From the NCBI GenBank assembly GCA_003224135.1, contig QHYO01000722.1:1-8214 (forward strand): a stretch of 8,214 nt of DNA. The letters run 5' to 3'. Positions 1 to 5,510 of this stretch are shown piece by piece; within the stretch, counting starts at the first letter, position 1; each line of letters begins with the position of its first letter. Made by a program: the position numbers and the translations under genes. The stretch comes from Acidobacteriota bacterium (GTDB lineage Bacteria; Acidobacteriota; Terriglobia; Acidiferrales; UBA7541). A model generated the notes under the pieces. That model was given only the letters and a program-made list of their open reading frames with translations. It made no database searches and was not told the DNA's origin.

Positions 1-83
1 CTTGTCCCACAGATTCGCCGTTTCACGTTCCCTGCCAAGTTGGATAGCCGTCGTCATTTGAGCAAAAATCAAAACCCTCGCTA

Positions 84-112
84 TTTCCACAGATGTGTAA
101 ATCCTGTGGAAA
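84..112. repeat. 9-bp perfect inverted repeat, DnaA-box-like
   Basis: The arms TTTCCACAG (84-92) and CTGTGGAAA (104-112) are perfect reverse complements separated by 11 bp, so they are spaced about two helical turns apart. The spacer contains a third near-match on the minus strand, ATTTACACA (94-102). This gives three CACA-type boxes in under 30 bp. The arrangement suits cooperative DnaA binding or a dimeric repressor operator; the sequence alone does not separate the two. Confidence 0.55.
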
Positions 113-310
113 GACCTTCTACCGTGAGTCCTGCCTTGAGTTACTTTTTCCTGCGGGAAGGCTGTCCGAACGCGAACGCTAGCTTGCCCCTAATTCCGCG
201 CACGTCCCTTTCTGTCTCGACCGCCGAACCGCCTTGGTTGTGTCAGCGCGGGATTGTCTCCGATTGATGCGAAGGGGGCAAGCAAAAAGTATGGCAGGGC
301 ACGTGCACGC

Positions 311-340
311 GTTCACACAGCATACACAACATTTCCACAG
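311..340 (+). promoter_or_regulatory. Cluster of CACA-type boxes
   Basis: Three consecutive motifs ending in CACA occur in one orientation: GTTCACACA (311-319), GCATACACA (320-328) and ATTTCCACA (331-339). They match the DnaA-box consensus TTWTNCACA at about 7, 7 and 8 of 9 positions. The last contains the TTTCCACAG 9-mer repeated elsewhere in this region. The roughly 10-bp spacing puts them on one face of the helix. Their function is inferred only. Confidence 0.35.
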
Positions 341-467
341 GCGCCAAAAAGCCAAAACTCAATCCATTGCGTCTCGCAACTCCATGCATTCGCTGAGGAA
401 AAATCAGCCGCACCACCGCTCGAGCAAGACATTTTCGGAAGAAACCTAGAAAAATTCTCGACGCATG

Positions 468-477
468 CTGTGGAAAA
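468..477 (-). promoter_or_regulatory. Consensus DnaA-box-like site
   Basis: On the minus strand this reads TTTTCCACAG, a full match to the general DnaA-box consensus TTWTNCACA. It is the fourth copy of the 9-mer found at 84, 104 and 332. A short A/T-rich stretch (488-501) lies just beyond it, but it is too short to claim as an unwinding element. Confidence 0.4.
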
Positions 478-618
478 ACATGGCGGCGCAAAAATAAATT
501 GCCACGTGTTGGATCCCAGGGAGCTGAAGCTTGGAATCTGCTTGGTCGAAACCTTGCGGGAGCGAGGTCCATTCGTGTTTGGGATTGACGTTTGTATGTT
601 GGGAGACCGAGCCTCATG

Positions 619-624
619 AGGAGG
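619..624 (+). promoter_or_regulatory. Ribosome binding site of the DinB-like gene
   Basis: AGGAGG lies 5 nt before the ATG at 630, within a purine-rich run. It is a strong Shine-Dalgarno sequence and supports 630 as the original start. In the sequence as given, reading from that ATG shifts out of the protein's frame after four codons. Confidence 0.75.
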
Positions 625-629
625 GAGGA

Positions 630-1145
630 ATGAACATTCAGAGAAACCTACGATTACCTCGTTCGCGCCCGCCGGGACTTGCGGGCCACGCTTGAGGGCG
701 TGCCGGACGACGTTTTATCCCGCCCGTTGCTCGACGGTTCGCGGTTTCACTGCATCAAAGACCTCGTGTTTCACGTGCCCGTCGTGGAGGACTCCTGGAT
801 TCACGAAGACATCCTGCGCGACCCTCCGGTGTGGAAAACCATTTCCGCCCTGAAGGACACCGAGTGGGAACCTGTCTATGCGGGATTCGTTCTCGAGACG
901 CTGCTGGACTACTGGCGTCTTGTAGAGCAGAGCACCCTCGCTTACCTCGCCGCGCTGACCGACGACGAGTTGAAACGGATTGTGATTTTGCACGACGCGC
1001 CAGAGGAGCGATTCACGGTGGATGGCCTGCTGTGCACGTTATGATTCACGAGATGCGACACACGGCACAGATTGCCGTGTTGCTGCGCTCGCAGGGCATC
1101 AAGCCGCCTTGGCTTGACCTGCTGAATTACCTGCCATCCGTTTGA
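630..1145 (+). pseudogene. DinB/YfiT-like metalloenzyme, two frameshifts
   Basis: Allowing two single-base corrections, this encodes a 171-residue protein of the DinB-like superfamily, four-helix-bundle metal-binding proteins often acting as thiol-dependent transferases or of unknown substrate. The ATG at 630 gives MNIQ, then one extra base near 642 moves the protein to another frame (ETYDYLVRARRDL...). That frame runs to about 1034. One missing base there moves the rest to a third frame ([20 protein letters not shown]...), ending at the TGA at 1143-1145. The likely metal ligands are present: His48 in the LVFH segment and His140/His144 in HEMRH. Net length change is zero, and the protein is otherwise complete and well conserved in character. 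It could be a young pseudogene or an intact gene with two sequencing errors. Its stop lies 5 bp from the stop of the convergent propeller gene. Confidence 0.85.
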
Positions 1146-1150
1146 AAATT

Positions 1151-2158
1151 TTACTTCTGCTTTACGTCCAGCCGCTCAAACTCATAAATTCCGGCCGGGT
1201 CGCCCCCGATGATCAGCCGGTCCTTTTCGACGACGATCGCCACCGCTTCAAGCCGCGCATTTTCAGGCGTGTACAGCCGGAACGTCGCTCGCCGGTTTCC
1301 TTCCTTATCGAACCGCAAGAGCATGTTTCCTATGGCGATCCACACTTCGCCTGTCTGTTTGTCTACGCCCATTGCGGTCATCACCTGCTTGAATCGCGGT
1401 GTGCCGCCTCGCCGCTCCTGCCGTTCGATCTCTCGCCGCACTGCAGCGGCCTCCGGCATGGCATCCAGCGCCGTGTAACGTACATCTTCACCGGCATAGC
1501 CGAAGCGATCGAACTGCCTTACCGTGGGCTCAGGAAAATATTTGAATCCGTAGTACAAATGCCCCAGCCCGTCGCTCGAGAGCTCGCCAAGATTCAGGAA
1601 GCGGTTCAGATCCCCTCGGCTTGTAAGCGTTTCTGGATTGCCAAATTCGCGCACCAACCGCCCATTCTTGTCGAACACCGTCACCAAAGCTTCCTGCTGC
1701 ATGGTTCCGACCGCCACTTCGCCCTCGAGCATTGCCGCCACGGCCACTGGCGCATTGACGGGAACCGCGCGCAAGTGCCGGCCTTCCTTCGAATACACTT
1801 GAATATTGTTTGCCGCACGATCGGCGATGTAAATCGTGCCGTCGGCATCCACGTCGCAATCTTCGCCGAACTCCACCAGGATTTCGCCCGACGCTTTCGC
1901 CTCCGCCAGTGCCGCCGCTGGCAGTCCGGAAGCTTCCCGCATCGTCAGCAAGCGGCGGGCTTCTGGCGAGTAAACAACCAGGCCGGGCGACGGTAACGCC
2001 AGAACGTAGATCTTTCCGTCCGCCCCTTCGCGAATCTGTTTTAGCCCGGGTCCCACCGGCGCGAACAACCGCCGCTTTGCCACCAGGTCGGCGTCCACCT
2101 GCGCCGTCGCAAGGTGCACGCCGCTCAACCATAGACACATCACCGCAAGGGTCTTCAA
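1151..2158 (-). CDS. Secreted beta-propeller (NHL/6-bladed-like) protein
   Basis: The 335-residue protein has an N-terminal signal peptide: the first ~20 residues have Lys2, a hydrophobic core and cleavage near ATAQ. It then has repeated beta-sheet blades. The clearest blade is about residues 101-133, CDVDADGTIYIADRAANN followed by IQVYSKEGRHLR, a typical NHL-type pattern. Related blades lie near 46-65 (DGKIYVLALPSPGLVVYS), 156-172 (ALVTVFDKNGRLVREF), 196-215 and 262-285 (MGVDKQTGEVWIAIGNMLLRF). No catalytic motif is visible, so a binding or scaffold role in the periplasm is the most that can be inferred. The start is uncertain. The longest frame begins with TTG at 2158, preceded by AGGAG about 11 nt away. 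An ATG six codons later would shorten the signal peptide and lacks a ribosome binding site. It lies 148 bp downstream of the YmdB-family gene on the same strand and may be cotranscribed; I saw no clear promoter in that gap. Confidence 0.8.
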   Translation of the reverse strand: MKTLAVMCLWLSGVHLATAQVDADLVAKRRLFAPVGPGLKQIREGADGKIYVLALPSPGLVVYSPEARRLLTMREASGLPAAALAEAKASGEILVEFGEDCDVDADGTIYIADRAANNIQVYSKEGRHLRAVPVNAPVAVAAMLEGEVAVGTMQQEALVTVFDKNGRLVREFGNPETLTSRGDLNRFLNLGELSSDGLGHLYYGFKYFPEPTVRQFDRFGYAGEDVRYTALDAMPEAAAVRREIERQERRGGTPRFKQVMTAMGVDKQTGEVWIAIGNMLLRFDKEGNRRATFRLYTPENARLEAVAIVVEKDRLIIGGDPAGIYEFERLDVKQK

Positions 2159-2306
2159 GGCCGGGTCTGCTCCTGTTTCTATGCGTTTGGTGAGACTGCC
2201 CGATAAGCCTTTAGGTTGCTTTCATTTGGCGTGGGCGTGTCTTGAGAAGAAACAGCGGGGCGATATCGGCCGCCGAAGCGAAACTCCCAGCGGACGGCGA
2301 AAGAAC

Positions 2307-3082
2307 TCAATCGATACGAAGCCGCAATCGTTCGATGCTGCGCGCCTTCAGCCGTCCCGCGCTGTTTCTCGGGCCATCGTCATCCGTATCGATGAGCACC
2401 GCATTCATCTGCACGTCGCCTTGCGCCACTTCAAACCGCGTCGGCAGTGCATCCAGAAACTTTTTGATGATTGCCACGCGGTCCATTCCAATTACGCCGC
2501 CATGCGGCCCGGTCATTCCCACGTCGGTGATGTAAGCCGTGCCTTCAGGCAGAACCCGCTCGTCTGCGGTCGCTACGTGCGTGTGTGTGCCCACCACGGC
2601 CGTCGCCCGGCCGTCCAGATACCAGCCCATCGCAATTTTCTCGCTCGTTGTCTCCGCGTGCATATCGACAAGCACAAACCCCACGTCAGCGAACAAAGTG
2701 GCCAGCAACTCATCCGCCTTGCGGAACGGATCGTCAATCGCCGGAAGAAAAATGCGCCCTTGCAGGTTAATCACCGCATATTTCATGCCGTTCGTTGTAG
2801 TTCCCACGTACATCCCGCTCCCCGGATTGCCATCAGGAAAATTCGCCGGACGCAGCAGCCGCGCCTCGTGCGGCATGAACTCCATAATTTCCCGCCGGCT
2901 TCCACTCCGCACTTCAGCAGCTCGTCCACAATCTTCGGTGTAATCCCGAACCCCGAAGCGGAGTTTTCTCCGTTCGCAATCACCAGGTCGATCTTTTTTT
3001 GCGATACGAGGTCAGCCAGCCGCTCGCGAACAATCTCGCGGCCCGGTGATCCCACTATGTCTCCGATGAAAAGTACGCGCAT
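2307..3082 (-). pseudogene. ymdB: YmdB-family 2',3'-cyclic nucleotide phosphodiesterase, disrupted
   Basis: The family (TIGR00282) consists of dinuclear metallophosphoesterases of about 265 residues. Bacillus subtilis YmdB hydrolyses cyclic nucleotides and affects biofilm formation. The N-terminal part, from ATG at 3082, carries GDIVGSPGR (Asp8) and NGEN (Glu39, Asn40), and aligns with B. subtilis YmdB without gaps to Ala62 (CGVEA). The protein resumes in another frame at REIMEF, followed by RPANFPDG, NLQGR, DPFRKADEL, DMHAETTSEK, GTHTHV and TAYITDVGMTGP, which carry the remaining metal histidines. It ends at a TGA (2307-2309). Between Glu61 and REIMEF only 8 bases (2892-2899) remain, where the family needs about 36. 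A deletion of about 28 bp therefore removed the ITxGNHxWDK segment, including the Asn67/His68 metal ligands, and shifted the frame. As written the product cannot be a functional enzyme. No good ribosome binding site precedes the ATG. Confidence 0.88.
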
Positions 3083-3240
3083 AGCGGCAGTAATCGGTTC
3101 TCAGTTTTTCGATTCTAAGTTTACAAACAGAAGCTGCCCACGCTGTGCGGAATTTTTCTTAGCCCATCTGCTCCCGCAAGCGTATCGGTAAACGGCGTGT
3201 TTCTTCGCACCTGATCAGCAACTGCCATAGTGTCGAAGTA

Positions 3241-3262
3241 ACGATTCCGGGGAATGAATCGT
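3241..3262. repeat. 7-bp inverted repeat (hairpin)
   Basis: The arms ACGATTC (3241-3247) and GAATCGT (3256-3262) are perfect complements around an 8-nt loop. A second overlapping dyad, ATTCC-GG-GGAAT, sits inside. It lies in the 240-bp gap between the start of the YmdB-family gene and the 3' end of the structured RNA. No T-run follows on either strand, so it is not a standard intrinsic terminator. It could be a regulator site or chance. Confidence 0.35.
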
Positions 3263-3322
3263 ACCGCGGCCGCTCTTGTTCCAAGTCCCGTTCTGCTTAA
3301 ACTTATGACCCAACACCGAAAG

Positions 3323-3338
3323 AAAAAAGGAGCGGACT
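3323..3338 (-). terminator. 3' end and U-tract of the structured RNA
   Basis: Reading the minus strand, AGTCCGCTCC (3338-3329) is followed directly by six T residues (3328-3323), then CTTT. The GC-rich arm can pair with either the RNA's 5' end (3557-3547) or an internal GAGCGG (3420-3415). A stem followed by a U-run fits intrinsic termination, though the pairing partner is unusually distant. Confidence 0.6.
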
Positions 3339-3557
3339 GCTAAGCCGTGGAGAGCTAGGCCGTGAACCTCCGAATTAGGTGGGCACCACGAGCCAACCAT
3401 TAGGCTTTCCTGCCCCGCTCGCTCGTCGCGCGCTTACAAACCAAGCGACGCGCCAACGGGACAGGCCGTGCACACAGGCTGTCTGTCCGCAGCACCCCAG
3501 AGATTCATTACGGTTCAAACGGCTTTCGCACTCTCACCTGCTTCGAAGTACCGCTCC
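3329..3557 (-). ncRNA. ssrS: Structured ncRNA, probable 6S RNA
   Basis: 6S RNA mimics an open promoter and sequesters the housekeeping RNA polymerase holoenzyme. Several independent signals define this transcript. A sigma70-type promoter sits 7 nt upstream of a G at 3557. The 5' end GGAGCGG-U-ACU (3557-3547) pairs with the 3' end AGUCCGCUCC (3338-3329) in 10 bp with one bulge, and a U-tract follows. Near the RNA's midpoint, CCUGUCCCGUU (3465-3455) pairs with AGCGGGGCAGG (3419-3409) over 11 consecutive positions including two G-U pairs, capped by a further short stem (CGUCGC/GCGACG). The result is a closing stem, two long single-strand arms of about 80 and 70 nt, and a terminal stem-loop, the 6S plan, at about 229 nt. 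The 3' half includes CCCACCU, a short loop, then AGGUUCACGG, resembling the 3' half of known 6S RNAs. The 6S name is my recognition and not a covariance-model result. It lacks tmRNA hallmarks and the SRP GGAAGGAAGCAGCC motif. Confidence 0.72.
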
Positions 3558-3563
3558 AACTTA

Positions 3564-3592
3564 ATTGTATTCCCTCTGCGCCGCGCCGACAA
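3564..3592 (-). promoter_or_regulatory. Sigma70-type promoter of the structured RNA
   Basis: On the minus strand the -35 is TTGTCG (3592-3587, 4 of 6 to TTGACA) and the -10 is TACAAT (3569-3564, 5 of 6 to TATAAT). The spacer is exactly 17 bp. The seventh base after the -10 is the G at 3557 that begins the RNA's closing stem, so promoter and structure independently give the same 5' end. Confidence 0.75.
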
Positions 3593-3669
3593 ATTAGGCT
3601 CCTCACATGTTCTCCAATCTTTCGCCATAAACTGTGTCGATCGAAGGGCGTCGCGCTTGGCCGCGCAAG

Positions 3670-3735
3670 AATGCTGTTTGTAGCAACCACGCGCTCCGGC
3701 GACCGAGTTCGGCGCCGGAGGGTCCCGGCAGCATT
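3670..3735. repeat. Nested GC-rich inverted repeat
   Basis: The inner arms CTCCGGCG (3694-3701) and CGCCGGAG (3713-3720) are 8-bp perfect complements. Their 11-nt loop itself contains CCGA-GT-TCGG, so the inner hairpin has 12 pairs and a single bulged A. Outer arms AATGCTG (3670-3676) and CAGCATT (3729-3735) also pair, across unequal spacers of 17 and 8 nt. No T-run follows on either strand. It may be a structured leader RNA, an operator or a remnant repeat. It matches no family I recognise. Confidence 0.5.
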
Positions 3736-3804
3736 TCCACTTCGTGTATTCCGCGTTCGTGAATCGAGCGAATCAGCCATCCTCCGAGTTACATCTCGTT
3801 ACTC

Positions 3805-3813
3805 TGCTAGAAT
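3805..3813 (+). promoter_or_regulatory. Candidate extended -10 promoter of the TPR gene
   Basis: TGCTAGAAT is an extended -10 element (TGn followed by TAGAAT, 5 of 6 to TATAAT). No good -35 lies 16-18 bp upstream, which extended -10 promoters can tolerate. Transcription would begin near 3820, leaving a leader of under 20 nt that still contains the Shine-Dalgarno sequence at 3824-3827. Confidence 0.4.
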
Positions 3814-3836
3814 CTCCTCGACTGAGGTTTCTCTCC

Positions 3837-5441
3837 ATGGGGTTCTCCGCCATTCGGCTTGCATCGACAGCGCTTTTCAGCTTACTAGCCTCGCCGCTTT
3901 CTTTTTCCATCCCTGTGGGCAACACCCCACAGAATGCCCTCGGCAGAGTGGTCTTCCCCACCAGTTGCGCTGCCGGTGTTCAGTCTGTGCTCACAACCGG
4001 CGTCGCTCTTCTCCATTCCTTTCAGTACATGGAGGCCAAGAAAACTTTTGCCGATGCCGCACAGCGAGATCAGCGCTGCGCGATGGCGTTCTGGGGACAA
4101 GCGATGTCCCTCTATCATCAGCTTTGGGATTTTCCTCAGAGTGAATCGTTGAAGGAGGGCCTAGGCTACCTGCAAATGGCAAATAGGGCCGGTGCTTTGA
4201 CAGAACGCGAACGTGGTTACCTTGCAGCCGCCAACGCCTTTTACCAGGACAACGCCAAGCTCTCGCACCTCGATCGCACGCAAGCCTACTCTGCGGCGCT
4301 AGCCACACTTCACCAGAAATTTCCGGACGACATCGAGGCTGCTGCTTTCTATGCGCTTTCGTTTGTCGCGCTCGCAGAAGAAGACGAAAAAAACACCACT
4401 GAGCTCCGGAAACAGGCGATCCATCTCCTTGAACCGCTCCTCGCTTCTCATCCCGACAATCCCGGGATCGCACACTATCTGATTCACGCCACTGATACTC
4501 CGCAATTCGCTTCGCAGGGTCTCGACGCCGCCCGCCGCTACGCGAAAATCGCGCCTGATTCCTCGCACGCCATTCACATGCCTTCGCATATTTTTGTTCG
4601 TCTTGGTCTTTGGCGGGAATCCATAGACTCCAACATTCACGCGAGAGATTCCGCCGCGCACGCCGCGGAAATGCACATGGCCGAATCGCATTACCAGACC
4701 CACGCGATGAATTTCTTGAACTATTCCTACTTGCAAAGCGGACAGGAAGCGAAAGCACGCCAAGTAATCGCGGATCTGCAAAACGTAGTAGGTGCGCACG
4801 ACGAGAGCAAAACCGAAGATACCGCCGATCTTTTAGCTCGCACAGCGCTGGAGCTGCATCGCTGGAAGGAGGCCGCCGCGCTGCCGATTCCGAAAATAAA
4901 ACTCACTTCGCAGGAGTCCACATATCGCGCGCGAGTAATCGGCAAGGCCCGCGCGGGCGACGCCGCCGGTGCACGCGCCGACTTCGAAAAACTAAAAGAG
5001 ATTTGGGATGCTCAGAACAAGACTCAGCAGGATGAAGGCTATACCGTTTCCGCAGAAGAACATGCCAGCCCGGCCGAAGCCTGGCTGCTCTTCGCCGAGG
5101 GCAAGCACCACGAAGCCGTCAAACAACTGCGCGCCACCGCCGATCACCAGGATGCAAAGGGCGTCGATTCGCTCTCCATCCCCGCGCGCGAAATGCTTGC
5201 GGACATGCTCATGGAGCTCAATCGTCCGGCAGAGGCGCTCGGCGAATTCAAGACGGCTTTGAAAAACTCTCCAAACCGTTTCGATTCCCTCTACGGCGCC
5301 GCTCAAGCAGCTAAAGCGGCCAGTGATGTTGCTGCGGCGCGCGAATTTTCCGCCAAGCTTAGGCAGGTCTGCGGGTCCGCAGCAGATCGTCCGGAACTCG
5401 GCGAAGTTCGCTCGAATGTCACCGCGGGGCCGTCACGATAA
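3837..5441 (+). CDS. Secreted TPR-repeat protein
   Basis: The 534-residue protein starts at the ATG at 3837, chosen because GAGG lies at 3824-3827 and because a signal peptide begins there (Arg7, hydrophobic stretch 8-23). An in-frame start 93 bp earlier lacks both. The mature part is mostly helical repeats. A first TPR-like pair covers about residues 47-90, with motif GVALLHSFQYMEAKKTF and CAMAFWGQAMSLYH. A middle segment has AHYLIHATD and HMPSHIFVRLGLWRESI (about 212-263). A clear C-terminal TPR (AREMLADMLMELNRPAEAL) is followed by EFKTALKNSPNRFDSLYGAA. Two cysteines (44 and 81) could form a periplasmic disulfide. TPRs mediate protein-protein contacts. No catalytic motif is visible and the partner is unknown. 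This type of secreted TPR protein is common in Acidobacteriota, as far as I recall. The gene is intact and converges on the receptor gene. Confidence 0.87.
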   Translation: MGFSAIRLASTALFSLLASPLSFSIPVGNTPQNALGRVVFPTSCAAGVQSVLTTGVALLHSFQYMEAKKTFADAAQRDQRCAMAFWGQAMSLYHQLWDFPQSESLKEGLGYLQMANRAGALTERERGYLAAANAFYQDNAKLSHLDRTQAYSAALATLHQKFPDDIEAAAFYALSFVALAEEDEKNTTELRKQAIHLLEPLLASHPDNPGIAHYLIHATDTPQFASQGLDAARRYAKIAPDSSHAIHMPSHIFVRLGLWRESIDSNIHARDSAAHAAEMHMAESHYQTHAMNFLNYSYLQSGQEAKARQVIADLQNVVGAHDESKTEDTADLLARTALELHRWKEAAALPIPKIKLTSQESTYRARVIGKARAGDAAGARADFEKLKEIWDAQNKTQQDEGYTVSAEEHASPAEAWLLFAEGKHHEAVKQLRATADHQDAKGVDSLSIPAREMLADMLMELNRPAEALGEFKTALKNSPNRFDSLYGAAQAAKAASDVAAAREFSAKLRQVCGSAADRPELGEVRSNVTAGPSR

Positions 5442-5460
5442 ATACTTCTGCACAAACTTT

Positions 5461-5494
5461 GAGCAGGAGCCGCCCGCCGCAGCCCCTGCTCTTT
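5461..5494 (+). terminator. Hairpin between convergent genes
   Basis: The arms GAGCAGG (5461-5467) and CCTGCTC (5485-5491) form a 7-bp GC-rich stem with a 17-nt GC-rich loop, followed on the plus strand by TTT. It lies 20 bp after the TPR stop codon and is placed to end that transcript. The U-tract is short, so termination may be weak. On the minus strand the same hairpin lies 20 bp beyond the receptor gene's stop codon but has no following T-run. Confidence 0.55.
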
Positions 5495-5510
5495 CCCACT
5501 ACCTCGCCAG

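Larger units (their letters stand above)
1..629. other. Gene-free region with repeated DnaA-box-like motifs
   Basis: No reading frame here looks like a protein. The open frames overlap each other on both strands, have no recognisable domains and lack good ribosome binding sites. The region instead holds four exact copies of the 9-mer TTTCCACAG or its complement, at 84-92 (+), 104-112 (-), 332-340 (+) and 468-476 (-). These resemble DnaA boxes (family consensus TTWTNCACA). The copy at 469-477 read on the minus strand, TTTTCCACA, matches that consensus fully. Short A-rich tracts lie at 441-457 and 488-501. The region could be part of a replication origin, a dnaA-type promoter region for a gene left of the window, or an operator region for another regulator. 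No origin-typical gene (dnaA, dnaN, gyrB, parAB) is visible to decide this. Confidence 0.55.
3593..3836. other. Divergent intergenic region between ncRNA promoter and TPR gene
   Basis: This stretch separates the minus-strand RNA promoter from the plus-strand TPR gene. Open frames cross it, but none has recognisable domains or a ribosome binding site. Its notable contents are the nested inverted repeat at 3670-3735 and the extended -10 element at 3805-3813, annotated separately. Confidence 0.5.

Noticed and set aside
243..619. Overlapping open frames of about 120 codons on both strands in the left region
   Set aside because: They have no recognisable domain, low-complexity composition and no good ribosome binding site, and they occupy the same DNA on opposite strands.
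830..838. A perfect DnaA-box match (TTTTCCACA on the minus strand) inside the DinB-like gene
   Set aside because: It is explained by conserved-looking codons in the coding sequence and is isolated from the cluster at 84-477.
3121..3228. A 35-codon minus-strand frame before the YmdB-family gene (starts MAVADQVRRN)
   Set aside because: There is no Shine-Dalgarno sequence before its ATG, no hydrophobic segment or known motif, and its length is easily reached by chance.
3427..3453. GC-rich hairpin as a stand-alone terminator
   Set aside because: No T-run follows on either strand, and it forms the tip of the central stem of the ncRNA.
3329..3557. tmRNA, SRP RNA or RNase P RNA as the identity of the structured RNA
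   Set aside because: I see no tRNA-like ends or tag frame, no GGAAGGAAGCAGCC-type SRP loop, and the length is too short for typical RNase P RNA. The promoter and stem plan fit 6S better.
3508..3780. A 90-codon minus-strand frame
   Set aside because: It overlaps the ncRNA promoter and 5' end and the nested hairpin, is arginine/serine-rich as expected from GC-rich noncoding sequence, and matches no family.
3744..3836. Longer N-terminus for the TPR protein, starting at 3744
   Set aside because: It would bury the signal peptide behind 31 non-hydrophobic residues and has no ribosome binding site; the ATG at 3837 has both features.
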